DNA from: Nocardioides sp. HDW12B
GTDB taxonomy: Bacteria > Actinomycetota > Actinomycetes > Propionibacteriales > Nocardioidaceae
Assembly (NCBI RefSeq): GCF_011299595.1
Contig: NZ_CP049867.1
Coordinates: forward strand, 2,666,001-2,730,000
Direction: 5' to 3'
Length of the DNA: 64,000 bases
A program made the translations under genes and the position numbers. The notes under the pieces were generated by a model. The model was not told the origin of the DNA and searched no databases. It saw nothing but the letters and a program-made list of their open reading frames with translations. This document shows positions 24,595-38,054 of the stretch, piece by piece (the stretch's first letter is position 1; each line of letters begins with the position of its first letter).

Positions 24595-25125
24595 TCAGCG
24601 CACCTTCGCGGCGACCAGCTTGCTCTGCAGCTTGGCCTCGGTGCCGACGTGGCCGGCCTCGCGGCGCAGGTCGCGCGCGGCGCGCTGGGCCCGCCAGGCG
24701 ACGCCCGGCTTGCCCTCGGTGTCGACCGCGGCGAGGATCAGCCCGCCGAGCAGGGAGACGTTCTTGGCGAAGGCCAGGCGCTGGTTGTTCTTGGCCTCGG
24801 CGTCGGTCTCCTCCCAGAAGGCGTGACCGGCGATCGTGGTCGGCACCAGGCTGGCGGCGAGCACGGTCGCCGAGACGCGGGGGAAGCGGTCGGTGGCCAG
24901 CGCGGCCGACGCCACGAGCTGCACGCCGGCGTTGACCAGCACCAGGGTGTGGGGGTCGGAGGTGATCGGGACCTGCGGAGCGGTCTTCCTGACCGTCTTC
25001 ACGATCGGGTCCGTCACCGGCTGGGCCTTCTCGGCGAGAGGCTTGGAGTTCTTGAGCGCCTCCACGGCGCCCAGGGCGAAGGTGGTGGCGAGCATGGGGC
25101 GGGCGAGGCGTCGGATCAGGGTCAT
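24595..25125 (-). CDS. DoxX family membrane protein
   Basis: A 176-residue protein of the DoxX/SURF4-like group, four-helix membrane proteins found with oxidoreductases and thiol-stress functions. The N-terminus MTLIRRLARPMLATTFALGAVEALKN and the later segment TTIAGHAFWEETDAEAKNNQRLAFAKNVSLLGGLILAA are typical for actinobacterial DoxX. The C-terminal 35 residues are basic and probably cytoplasmic. A TAGAAC box ends seven bases before the ATG. No partner gene is adjacent, so its role is open. Confidence 0.88.
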   Translation of the reverse strand: MTLIRRLARPMLATTFALGAVEALKNSKPLAEKAQPVTDPIVKTVRKTAPQVPITSDPHTLVLVNAGVQLVASAALATDRFPRVSATVLAASLVPTTIAGHAFWEETDAEAKNNQRLAFAKNVSLLGGLILAAVDTEGKPGVAWRAQRAARDLRREAGHVGTEAKLQSKLVAAKVR

Positions 25126-25222
25126 GTCCTCGGTTCTACCCCATCCGCCGCAGGTTCAGACCGGACATCGCCGGCCGCCGGGTGTCAGCCGTTCCGGGCT
25201 GGTTGACCCGCGCGGACTTGGG

Positions 25223-25228
25223 TAGGTT
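25223..25228 (+). promoter_or_regulatory. Candidate leaderless -10 box for glgE-treS-mak
   Basis: TAGGTT ends seven bases before the glgE ATG. A TTGACC lies at 25203-25208, but the spacing to the -10 is only 14 bases, shorter than usual, so its use is uncertain. Confidence 0.5.
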
Positions 25229-25235
25229 CGCGGGC

Positions 25236-27220
25236 ATGGTTGGACGCATACCTGTCCTGGATGTCACGCCGCAGATCGAAGGAGGTACGTATCCGGCCAA
25301 GGCCGCGGTCGGTGAGCCCTTCGAGGTCACCGCACTGGTCCTCCGCGAGGGCCACGACGCCCACAGCGCCGAGGTCGTCCTCGTCGACCCGACCGGCACG
25401 AGACGCCCGCCGCAGCGCATGACCAAGGTGCCCGCCGAGGCCGACCGGTGGCGGGCCACCGTCGTCGCGGACACCGAGGGCGCCTGGGGCTTCGAGATCC
25501 ACGGCTGGAGCGACCCCTACGGCACCTGGGTGCACGACTCGGAGATCAAGGTGCCCGCCGGCATCGACACCGAGCTCATGTTCACCGAGGGCGCGCTGCT
25601 GCTCGAGCGTGCCGCCGAGCAGCCCGGGCTGGACGCCGAGGCCGGCGCGACGCTGTCCGCCGCGGCCCGCGCCCTGCGTGAGCAGTCCACCCCCGACGTG
25701 GTCCGGCTCTCGGCCGGCATCTCCGCCGCCGTGCGCGCGGTCATGGCCGCCCACCCGGTGCGCGAGCTGGTCACCGTCGCGGGGCCGTTCCCGTTCTTCG
25801 CCGACCGCACCCGCGCGCTCTACGGCTCCTGGTACGAGTTCTTCCCCCGCTCCGAGGGCGCCTACGTCGACGCCGACGGCACGACCGTCAGCGGCACGTT
25901 CCGCACCGCCGCGAAGCGGCTCGCCGCCGTGGCCGAGATGGGCTTCGACGTCGTCTACCTCCCCCCGGTGCACCCGATCGGCCGGATCAACCGCAAGGGC
26001 AAGAACAACACCCTCGACGCCGGCCCCGACGACGTCGGCTCCCCCTGGGCGATGGGCTCCACCGAGGGCGGCCACGACGCCATCCACCCCGACCTCGGCA
26101 CCTTCGAGGACTTCGACGCCTTCGTCGCCGAGGCCCGTCGGCTCGGGATGGAGATCGCGCTGGACCTCGCGTTCTCGGCCGCGCCGGACCACCCCTGGGT
26201 CACCGAGCACCCGGAGTTCTTCACCACCCGCGCCGACGGGAGCATCGCCTACGCGGAGAACCCGCCCAAGAAGTACCAGGACATCTACCCGATCAACTAC
26301 GACAACGCCCCGGACGTCATCTATCCGGAGATGCTGCGCGTGACCCGGGTCTGGATGGACCACGGGGTCCGCATCTTCCGCGTCGACAACCCCCACACCA
26401 AGCCGGTGAACTTCTGGGAGTGGCTGCTCGGCGAGATCCGGAAGACCGACCCGGACGTGCTGTTCCTCTCCGAGGCCTTCACCCGGCCCTCGATGTTGCA
26501 GGCGCTGGCGAAGATCGGCTTCCACCAGAGCTACACCTACTTCACCTGGCGCAACACCCGCCACGAGATCGAGTCCTACTTCCAGGAGGTCTCGCACGAG
26601 ACGGCGCACCAGATGCGGCCGAACTTCTTCGTCAACACCCCCGACATCCTCCCGGAGTACCTCCAGTACGGCGGTCCGCCGGCGTTCAAGATCCGCGCCG
26701 CGCTGGCCGCCCTGGGCTCGCCGTCGTGGGGGGTCTACGCCGGCTTCGAGCTCTACGAGCACGTCGCCATCCGGCCGGGGGCCGAGGAGTACCTCGACTC
26801 GGAGAAGTTCCAGATCCGGATCCGCGACTGGGAGGGCGCCGAGGCGTCCGGCCGCACGCTGTCGCCGTACCTGCGGATGCTGAACCACGTGCGCCGCGAG
26901 CACCCGGCCCTGCAGGAGCTGCGCAACCTGACGGTGCACAACCCCGAGGACGACTCGATCGTGTGCTTCTCCAAGACCACCGAGCTGCCCGACGGCAGCC
27001 GGGACACGGTGATCGCGGTCGTCAACGTCGACCCGCACAGCACCCGCGAGACCACCGTCCACCTCGACATGGCCGCCCTCGGGCTCGACTGGGCCGACCG
27101 CTTCCTCGTCCACGACGAGGTGACCGGGGCCGACTGGACCTGGGGCGAGCACAACTACGTCCGCCTCGACCCCTTCGACGAGCCCGCGCACATCCTGACC
27201 GTGAGGAGCCCCACCGCCTG

Positions 27221-27221
<1 letters not shown>
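25236..27221 (+). CDS. glgE: Alpha-1,4-glucan:maltose-1-phosphate maltosyltransferase GlgE
   Basis: GlgE extends alpha-1,4-glucan by transferring maltose from maltose 1-phosphate. The 661-residue GH13_3 protein has the N-terminal beta domain and helical insert, the barrel, nucleophile Asp384 in [10 protein letters not shown] and general acid Glu413 in [22 protein letters not shown] and [15 protein letters not shown] are GlgE-specific. The 29-residue distance between the two carboxylates equals that of the Streptomyces enzyme as I recall it. First gene of glgE-treS-mak; its stop overlaps the treS start as TGATG. No in-window glgA or glgC, so this may be the main route to glucan here. Confidence 0.97.
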
Positions 27222-29007
<1,786 letters not shown>

Positions 29008-29011
<4 letters not shown>

Positions 29012-30414
29012 CCCCCGAGGCCCGTGACCAGGTCCACCGGTTCGTCGAGCAGGCGCGGTGGTTCGGCGGCAAGGGCCGCACGTTCGAGATCGGCGCCACC
29101 CGGCGGCTGGTCCTGCAGGAGGCTGCGGACGGCGTCCCGACGGTGGGCGTCGAGCTCGTCGACCTCGTCTTCGAGGGCGGCGAGACCGACACCTACCAGC
29201 TGCCGACCGTCTACTACGCGACCGAGCAGGAGCAGCTGGCCCACGCGCACGTCGGGTCGTGGGACGACGAGGAGCTGGGCCCGGTCCACGCCTACGACGC
29301 GCTGCACGACCACGCCTCCGCCCCGCTGTGGGTGCGGTCGCTCGCCGAGGGCGCCACCCGGGGCGAGGGCGCCGACGCGGTGCGCTTCGTCCGGGTCGGC
29401 GACCACGAGCTCGACGTCGAGGCCCGCTCGTCGTTCTTCTCCGGCCAGCAGAGCAACTCGTCGGTGATCTTCGGCGAGGACAGCCTGCTCAAGGTCTTCC
29501 GCCGGGTCACCCCGGGCGTCAACCCCGACATCGAGATCCTCGCGGCCCTGAGCGAGGCGGGCAACGAGAACGTCGCCACGCTCTACGGCTACGTCGAGAC
29601 GACCAGCGGCCCGGGCGGGTCGGGCGAGGTGCTGCAGCTGGGCATCCTCCAGCAGTTCCTGCGGACCGCGAGCGACGGCTTCGACCTGGCACTCGCGAGC
29701 CTGCGCGGGCTGTTCGGCGACGGCGGCGACATGACCGCCCGGGAGGCCGGGGGCGACTTCGCCTCCGAGTCGCACCGGCTCGGTCGCGCCGTGGCCCAGA
29801 TGCATGCCGACCTCACCGCCGCTTTCGGCACCGAGACGTGGGACCGTGCGCGGCTCGACGCCCTGACGTCGGCCATGACCGCCCGCCTCGACGCCGCGCT
29901 GCTCGTCGTACCAGGGCTGGAGGAGCACGCCGACGCGTTGCGGGCGATCTACGCGCGGGTGGGCGACCACCCGCGGGACGTGGCGGCGCAGCGGGTGCAC
30001 GGTGACCTGCACCTCGGCCAGACGCTGCGGACGGTGTCGAGCTGGAAGATCATCGACTTCGAGGGCGAGCCGGCCAAGCCGCTCGAGGAGCGGCGCCAGG
30101 CCGACTCCCCGTGGCGCGACGTGGCGGGCATGCTGCGCTCGTTCGACTACGCCGCGGAGCTGACCCGGCTCGACCACGCCCAGGCGACCGGCGACTCCGA
30201 CCACCACGACGCCGAGCGCTCGCGCGACTGGTCGTCGCGCAACTCCGAGGCGTTCCTCGCCGGCTACCGCGACGCCAGCGGTGCGTCGGTCGACCAGGTG
30301 CTGCTCACGGCGTACACCGCGGACAAGGCGGTCTACGAGGCGGTCTACGAGGCGCGCAACCGACCGACCTGGCTGCCGATCCCGCTGGCCGCGCTGGCCC
30401 GCATCGCCTCCTGA
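29008..30414 (+). CDS. mak: Maltokinase (Mak/Pep2)
   Basis: Phosphorylates maltose with ATP to maltose 1-phosphate for GlgE. The 468 residues have the family N-terminal cap ([11 protein letters not shown]), the N-lobe nucleotide region ([18 protein letters not shown]), the catalytic loop VHGDLHLGQ with Asp333, and IIDFEGEP as the metal-binding DFE. The ending ([18 protein letters not shown]) is typical. The GTG start lies in the treS stop. TreS and Mak are separate proteins here, as in mycobacteria, rather than fused. Confidence 0.96.
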
Positions 30415-30531
30415 GGCCCGCCCCTCACACGCCGGCCGGCTCCTGGTCACTCGCTGCCGCGGTGCCGGCTTCCGGTCACCGCCTGCACCAAAAGGCGGCT
30501 CCGGCTTGGGCCCATCGACCAGAATCACGGG

Positions 30532-31398
30532 GTGGAGGGCCACCTGCGTGATCGCCTGACGCTCGGCCCCTACCGCCGTCGTCGGTGGATGCGGCGACGG
30601 CTCGCCCAGCTCGACCGCGAGTACGCCGCTGCGGCCGCCGGCCGGGCGCCCCGGGGCCGTCGACCCCGCAAGGACCGGACCCTCGGGCCGCTGGCGGCCC
30701 TGGCGCTCTTCGCGGTGATCGTCGGGGCCGGCGGGATGGCGATGGGGGTGTCCGACCTCGTCGGCCGCCTGCCCTGGGCCGAGGACGTGCGCGGGACCCC
30801 GCCGGACGCACCCGACGGACCGGGCGCGTTCGCCTTCAGCGCCACCCAGCCGGGCCGCTCGGACGAGCCGGTCGGCTACTCCCCCTGCGAGCCGCTCCGG
30901 GTGGTGCTCAACGACGACCAGGCCCCCGACGGCGTCGAGGGCCTGGTCGAGGACGCGCTGGCCGACGTCGCCACCCTGACCGGCCTGCGCATCGAGCTCG
31001 TCGGTCCCAGCGACGAGCTGCCGACGTCCGACGGCTCGCGGGCCCTGGACGCCCCGGCGCTGATCGCCTGGACCGACCCCGACCAGGTGCCCGCCCTCGA
31101 GGGCCGCGTGGCCGGTCTCGGCGGCAGCACGGCGGTGGAGGAGCCGCTGCGGAGCCGGGTCTGGCTGCGGACCGGCCAGGTCGCGCTGGACAGCCCCGAC
31201 CTCGCCGAGATCCTCGACCGGCCCGGTGGCCGGGAGCAGGTGCTGGCCATCGTCCGCCACGAGATCGGCCACCTCGTCGGGCTCGACCACACCCCCGACA
31301 GCACCCAGCTCATGCACAGCGAGAACGTCGGGGTCGCGGACTTCCAGAACGGCGACCGACGAGGACTCGCCCGCCTCGGCGAGATCCGCTGCCGCTGA
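30532..31398 (+). CDS. Membrane-anchored matrixin-type metalloprotease
   Basis: A 288-residue protein with a basic cytoplasmic head, one membrane span (LAALALFAVIVGAGGMAMGV, about residues 54-74) and an extracellular metzincin domain. The zinc motif is HEIGHLVGLDH at 243-253 with three histidines and the catalytic Glu244. The Met-turn may be QLMHSEN a few residues later. Residues 75-120 look like a linker. The GTG at 30532 follows CAGAAT by six bases. Probably cleaves a surface or exported protein; substrate unknown. It sits between maltokinase and a convergent homocysteine methyltransferase. Confidence 0.87.
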   Translation: MEGHLRDRLTLGPYRRRRWMRRRLAQLDREYAAAAAGRAPRGRRPRKDRTLGPLAALALFAVIVGAGGMAMGVSDLVGRLPWAEDVRGTPPDAPDGPGAFAFSATQPGRSDEPVGYSPCEPLRVVLNDDQAPDGVEGLVEDALADVATLTGLRIELVGPSDELPTSDGSRALDAPALIAWTDPDQVPALEGRVAGLGGSTAVEEPLRSRVWLRTGQVALDSPDLAEILDRPGGREQVLAIVRHEIGHLVGLDHTPDSTQLMHSENVGVADFQNGDRRGLARLGEIRCR

Positions 31399-31441
31399 GC
31401 CCGCGACACCGGACGCCCCGGACGCCCCGGCGTCGCGGCGC

Positions 31442-32347
31442 TCAGACGCCCCAGAGCGCTCCGACGTGGCGGGCGTCGGTGCCGCAGCACCCGCCCACCG
31501 CCGCGAGCGCGGGCAGCTGGGAGCGCAGCCGGTCGACGGACGACGTGAGCAGGCCGAGGTCGCCCTCGTCCAGCTCCTCCATCGCGTCGAGCTCGGCGTG
31601 CGTGAGCGTCGACGCGTTGGGCCGCAGCACGGCGACCCGCTCCTGCCACCCACTCCCGTCGAGGGCCGGCGCCACGTGCGTCGGATGGGCACAGTTGACG
31701 CCGAACCGGTCCGGGGCGGCGACGGCGTCCACCCGGGCCACGGCCTCGGCGAGCGACGTGCCGTCCGGGAGCCGGCCGTCGGTCTCGACCGTGAAGGACA
31801 CCACGACGGGCAGGGCGTGGGAGCGAGCGGCCCGCACCACCCCGATCGCCTCCTCGGTCGCCGTCAGCGTCATGGCGTGCACGAGGTCCACGCCCTCGGC
31901 CGCGAAGGAGGCCACCTGGTCCGCGTGGTGGGAGGCGGCCTCGTCCGGGTCGGACCACAGGCCCGGCACGTAGCCGTCACCCCGCGGACCGAGGATGCCG
32001 ACCACGAGCGACCGTGCCACCCCGGCCCGTGCCTGCACCTCGCGAGCGAAGGCGACGGCCGCGCGGTTGACCCGGTCCAGCGCCTCGCGCCCGTAGCCGA
32101 CGCGGGGCCCCCACGCGGGGTTCGCGCGCCAGGTGGGCGTCTCGACGAGCAGGCCGGCCCCGGCGGCGCGCGCGATCGCGGCGTACTCGTCGTAGTAGGC
32201 GTCCAGCGCCTCCCTCCCCGCCCGGTCCTCGAGCAGCGGGAACGACGCGAACTCGGGGAGGTCGATGCCGTGGTGGAAGATCAGGTCGGTCTCGAGCCCG
32301 CCGTCGGTGACGAAGGGCCCGTCGGCGAACAGGGTCGCAGCACTCAT
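31442..32347 (-). CDS. Homocysteine S-methyltransferase family protein
   Basis: A 301-residue zinc enzyme of the BHMT/MmuM family, which transfers methyl from S-methylmethionine, SAM or a betaine to a thiol such as homocysteine. The zinc cysteines are Cys219 in GVNCAHP and Cys287-Cys288 in GGCCGTDARHV. The opening FVTDGGLETDLIFHHGIDLPEFASF matches family members that lack cobalamin domains. The ATG at 32347 has GAGGAGGAG upstream. It stands alone between the matrixin and a divergent GNAT gene. The methyl donor cannot be read from sequence. Confidence 0.9.
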   Translation of the reverse strand: MSAATLFADGPFVTDGGLETDLIFHHGIDLPEFASFPLLEDRAGREALDAYYDEYAAIARAAGAGLLVETPTWRANPAWGPRVGYGREALDRVNRAAVAFAREVQARAGVARSLVVGILGPRGDGYVPGLWSDPDEAASHHADQVASFAAEGVDLVHAMTLTATEEAIGVVRAARSHALPVVVSFTVETDGRLPDGTSLAEAVARVDAVAAPDRFGVNCAHPTHVAPALDGSGWQERVAVLRPNASTLTHAELDAMEELDEGDLGLLTSSVDRLRSQLPALAAVGGCCGTDARHVGALWGV

Positions 32348-32388
32348 GCACGCAACTCTCCTCCTCTGGCGCCGCGCGCGGAACCTCC

Positions 32389-32394
32389 TAGGGT
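32389..32394 (+). promoter_or_regulatory. Candidate leaderless -10 box for the GNAT gene
   Basis: TAGGGT ends seven bases before the ATG at 32402. There is no ribosome binding site. Confidence 0.5.
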
Positions 32395-32401
32395 GGGCGC
32401 C

Positions 32402-33307
32402 ATGGACGTCGTGCTGACCATCCCGGCCCCCGGGGAGCTGCACGCGGTCGCGGCGCACCTCGACGCCTGGCAGACCGACCGCGGGCCGGTGCACCTGCAC
32501 CCCGGGGACCTCGGCTGGTACTCGATGCGAGGTGCCGAGCGGACCGCCGCCGACCTGCGGGTGTGGTCGCGCCACGGTCGGCCCGTCGCGGTCGGGCTGC
32601 TCGACGGGCCTGACGGTCTCCTCCGACTGGCGCTGGACCCGGACGCGCGTGAGGACCAGGACGTGGCCGAGGCGATCGCCGACGACGTCGTGGACGCCGA
32701 CCGCGACGTCCTCCCGGGTGGTGAGGCGGTGGTCGAGGCCCGCGGCGCCACGCTGCTCGCGCAGGCCTTGCGCGCCCGGGGCTGGCAGGACGACGAGCCG
32801 TGGACGCCCCTGCACCGCGACCTCGCCGAGGCGGTGACGGACACCCGTGCGTCCGGGTCCGGGGTCCGCGTCGAGGTCGCCGGAGCGGATCTGGCGCACG
32901 CCTGGACGGCGGTCCACTGGTCGGCATTCCGGGGCTCACCGCTGAGTGAGAGCCGGCACCGCGAGGTCGTCGACTGGTGGCGGACCATGACCGACGGCCC
33001 GTTCGCCGAGCGAGGACGCACCCTGGTCGCCCTCGACGCCGACGACGCCGCGGTCGCTGTCGCCGGGGTGTGGTCGGCCGGGACCGGACGGCCCGGGCTG
33101 GTGGAACCGATGGGCGTGCACCGCGACCACCGGGGCAAGGGCCACGGAGCCGCCGTGTGCGTCGCCGCGGCGGCCGCCCTCCGGGAGCTGGGCAGCTCCA
33201 GCGCGGTCGTCTGCGCCGAGACCTCCAACGTCGGCGCCGTGTCGACGTACGTCGCGGCCGGGTTCGTCGCCGGGGCTCCGGTGACGGACCTGCGTCGAGG
33301 ATCCTGA
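32402..33307 (+). CDS. GNAT family N-acetyltransferase
   Basis: A 301-residue protein with two GNAT-like halves. The C-terminal half is a clear acetyltransferase, with the acetyl-CoA loop [23 protein letters not shown] and the motif B region [21 protein letters not shown]. The N-terminal half (residues 1-140) has a similar length and strands but no obvious cofactor loop, so it may be a degenerate copy, as in tandem-GNAT proteins. Substrate unknown. Single gene, transcribed toward glgB. Confidence 0.87.
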   Translation: MDVVLTIPAPGELHAVAAHLDAWQTDRGPVHLHPGDLGWYSMRGAERTAADLRVWSRHGRPVAVGLLDGPDGLLRLALDPDAREDQDVAEAIADDVVDADRDVLPGGEAVVEARGATLLAQALRARGWQDDEPWTPLHRDLAEAVTDTRASGSGVRVEVAGADLAHAWTAVHWSAFRGSPLSESRHREVVDWWRTMTDGPFAERGRTLVALDADDAAVAVAGVWSAGTGRPGLVEPMGVHRDHRGKGHGAAVCVAAAAALRELGSSSAVVCAETSNVGAVSTYVAAGFVAGAPVTDLRRGS

Positions 33308-33413
33308 GCCGGTCAGGCTCACCCTCCGTCACGGTCGCGTTGTGCCGGTGTTGCTGCGCTGCCAGAGTGGGTACGACACCCTGAAGCGTCCCCGATCCCC
33401 AGGAGCAGCCTCC

Positions 33414-35609
<2,196 letters not shown>

Positions 35610-35673
35610 GCCGGTCGCCGGGCGGCCGCGGGACGGGGCCGACCGCCCCCGCCGAGGCCCACCGACCGCCGGT

Positions 35674-35679
35674 TAGGGT
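35674..35679 (+). promoter_or_regulatory. Candidate leaderless -10 box for the Nudix gene
   Basis: TAGGGT ends six bases before the GTG at 35686, with no ribosome binding site between. Confidence 0.5.
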
Positions 35680-35685
35680 CGCAGG

Positions 35686-36573
35686 GTGAGCCGGGACAGC
35701 GACGCGTACGACGGGACCGACGACGGGGCGCGCGACCTGGACGACCTCGACCGTGGCAGCGACCTCGGGGGCAGCCACCGCAGCGCACGCGGCGTCCGGC
35801 TCGTGGCGATCGGCAACGGCGTGACCCGCGTCAGCTGGTCCGACGCGCTCCAGGCCCAGGGGTTCGACGCCGCCTCCGCCGCCGTGCGCGAGGAGGTCGA
35901 CCTCGCGCTGGAGCAGCTGAAGCAGCGGCGCGTCGAGGCCCTCGTCGACCCCGAGGACGTCACCGCCACGCGGATCGCGACCTGGGCCGGGCTGCAGCGC
36001 GAGGGCGTCATGCGGGGCGCGGTCGACCGGGCCGGCGAGACGGGCGACCGGGTCGTCTTCGCCCGCCTCCACACCGACGCCCCGGTCTCGAAGTCGCGCG
36101 GCTTCCGGGCCATCTTGAACTCGTTCCTCCCCCGCAAGCGCGCCATCGCGCAGATGCTGGTGCGCGACGAGCAGGGTCGGGTGCTGCTGTGCAACCTGAC
36201 CTACAAGCAGGACTGGGACCTGCCGGGCGGCGTCGTCGAGGTCAACGAGTCGCCGCGCGTCGCGGTGTCCCGGGAGGTCGAGGAGGAGCTGGCCCTCGAC
36301 ATCGACGCCGGCTCCCTGCTGCTGACCGACTGGCTGCCGCCGTGGAGCGGCTGGGACGACGCGGTCTGCTTGGTCTTCGACGGCGGTCGCCACGACGCCG
36401 GTCTCGCGGACCGCATCGTGCCGCAGGCCCGCGAGATCCGCTCCGCCCGCTTCTGCACCGTGGCCGAGGTGCACCAGCTCTGCGCCGACTTCACCGCGCG
36501 GCGCATCGACTCCGCCCTGGCGGCGGTCGACGGTCCCGCCCCGAGCTACAGCGAGAGCGGCCGGCCCGTCTGA
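35686..36573 (+). CDS. Nudix hydrolase with a GNAT-like N-terminal region
   Basis: A 295-residue protein. Residues about 145-285 form a Nudix domain with the box GGVVEVNESPRVAVSREVEEELAL, all glutamates in place, so it should hydrolyse a nucleoside diphosphate-linked compound. Residues 85-130 (TATRIATWAGLQREGVMRGAVDR ... VVFARLHTD) read like the last helix and strand of a GNAT acetyltransferase without its acetyl-CoA loop. Residues 1-28 are acidic and likely disordered. The last 28 bases overlap the 3' end of the convergent histidine kinase gene. Nudix activity is a confident call; substrate and the role of the front part are not known. Confidence 0.87.
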   Translation: MSRDSDAYDGTDDGARDLDDLDRGSDLGGSHRSARGVRLVAIGNGVTRVSWSDALQAQGFDAASAAVREEVDLALEQLKQRRVEALVDPEDVTATRIATWAGLQREGVMRGAVDRAGETGDRVVFARLHTDAPVSKSRGFRAILNSFLPRKRAIAQMLVRDEQGRVLLCNLTYKQDWDLPGGVVEVNESPRVAVSREVEEELALDIDAGSLLLTDWLPPWSGWDDAVCLVFDGGRHDAGLADRIVPQAREIRSARFCTVAEVHQLCADFTARRIDSALAAVDGPAPSYSESGRPV

Positions 36574-38054
36574 GCCGGGTGCGGCACCGCCCGGTTCGCG
36601 GGCGCCTCGCCCCCGGGCACCGACCCGCCGGACCGCTCCGCGGCCGGCAGGTGCACCGAGAACTCCGACCCGCCCCCGGGCCGGGGGTCGTAGTCGGCCC
36701 GGCCGCCCTGCGCCTCGGCGAGCGCGCGCACGACGTACAGGCCGAGACCGGTGCCCTGCTCGCGCGTCGACTCCGCGCGGGCGAACTCGTCGAACAGGCG
36801 CGGGCGGAAGTCCTCCTCCACCCCGGGGCCGGCGTCGAGGACCGCGACCCGGACGAACGGCCGCCGGACCGACGGCACCTCGGTGACCTGCACGAGGTAG
36901 GGACCGTCGGCGTACTTGAAGGCGTTGGTGAGCAGGTTCGCCACCATCTGGTTCACCCGGGTGCGGTCGGCCAGCACGACGACGTGCGCGGGGACCGACA
37001 CCTGCACCGGCTGCGCCCCCGCGACGTCGGCGACGATCTCACGCAGCAGCGGCGCCAGCTCCAGCCGTCGTACGTCGACCCGCAGCGTCCCGCGTCCCGC
37101 CTGGGCAGCGGCGAGGAGGTCGTCGGTGACGCGCTCGAGCACGGCGGCCTGCCGACCCACCGCCGCCAGGAGGTGGGTCTGCTGGTGGTCGCTGAGGCTG
37201 CTGCCGGCGTCGGCCACCACGCCTGCGATGCCGCTCAGCAACGTGACCGGGTTGCGGATCTCGTGGGCCGTGGTCCGGATGGCCCGACGCAGCCGCGCGA
37301 CCTCCTCGTCGCTGCGCGAGGGGGCGAGGCCGACGACGACCTCGACCCCGTCGCCCCGCACCGTCACGTCGATCGGCACCGGGCCACCGAGCACCCGGTC
37401 CTCGACGCCGGCGGCGAGGTCACCGCTGCGGGCCCGGCTCACCAGGGCCGAGAGCGGCGGGGAGAGGTCGCTCAGCGAGCCGGGGAGCGGCGTCGCGGCG
37501 TCCCAGCCCAGCAGGGCCCGGGCGGCCGGGTTGGCGTAGCGGACGTCGTCGTCGGCGCCGAGCACGAGCAGCCCGGTCGCGGTCAGCTCGGCTGCCCGGG
37601 AGGCCACCGGAGCCGTGACGGCCGGCGGCTCCCGGTCCGGCGCCCGGGGGCTGCGGGCCGACGGGACGGTCGCGGTCGGCTCCGGCTCGCGGCCCACCAG
37701 GGACCGCACCAGCGCCAGGATCTCCTTCGGCGAGGCCCCCTTCTGGACGTAGGCGTCGGCCCCGGCCCGCAGGGCCCGGTCCTGCATCGCACCGGCCTCG
37801 AACCCCGACAGCACGACCACGCGCGCCTCGGGGCAGCCGGCCTTGATGCGCGGCAGGGCCTCCAGGCCGTCCATCACGGGCATCGCGAGGTCGAGCATGA
37901 CGAGGTCGGGCTGCAGCCGCCCGGTGACCTCGATGCCCTGGCGGCCGTCCTCGGCCTCCCCGACGATCGTGATGTCGCCGTCGCGCTCGAGGGTCAGCCG
38001 CAGCAGCAGGCGCAGGTCGGGGGTGTCGTCGACGATGACCGCGCGCACGGTCAC
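36546..38054 (-). CDS. Response regulator-histidine kinase hybrid (REC-PAS-HisKA-HATPase)
   Basis: A 502-residue soluble two-component protein with the receiver at the front. REC spans 1-120 with phospho-acceptor Asp55 in LVMLDLAMPVMDG. A Pro/Ala linker leads to a PAS-like region near 155-190 (GLLVLGADDDVRYANPAARALLGW). The HisKA domain has His264 in TTAHEIRNPVTLLSG, and the ATPase has NLLTNAFKYADG, DAGPGVEEDF and GTGLGLYVV. No DNA-binding domain or membrane span. The GTG start overlaps the stop of the membrane sensor gene upstream (GTGA), so the two likely act together. Target of phosphotransfer unknown. Confidence 0.9.
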   Translation of the reverse strand: MTVRAVIVDDTPDLRLLLRLTLERDGDITIVGEAEDGRQGIEVTGRLQPDLVMLDLAMPVMDGLEALPRIKAGCPEARVVVLSGFEAGAMQDRALRAGADAYVQKGASPKEILALVRSLVGREPEPTATVPSARSPRAPDREPPAVTAPVASRAAELTATGLLVLGADDDVRYANPAARALLGWDAATPLPGSLSDLSPPLSALVSRARSGDLAAGVEDRVLGGPVPIDVTVRGDGVEVVVGLAPSRSDEEVARLRRAIRTTAHEIRNPVTLLSGIAGVVADAGSSLSDHQQTHLLAAVGRQAAVLERVTDDLLAAAQAGRGTLRVDVRRLELAPLLREIVADVAGAQPVQVSVPAHVVVLADRTRVNQMVANLLTNAFKYADGPYLVQVTEVPSVRRPFVRVAVLDAGPGVEEDFRPRLFDEFARAESTREQGTGLGLYVVRALAEAQGGRADYDPRPGGGSEFSVHLPAAERSGGSVPGGEAPANRAVPHPAQTGRPLSL

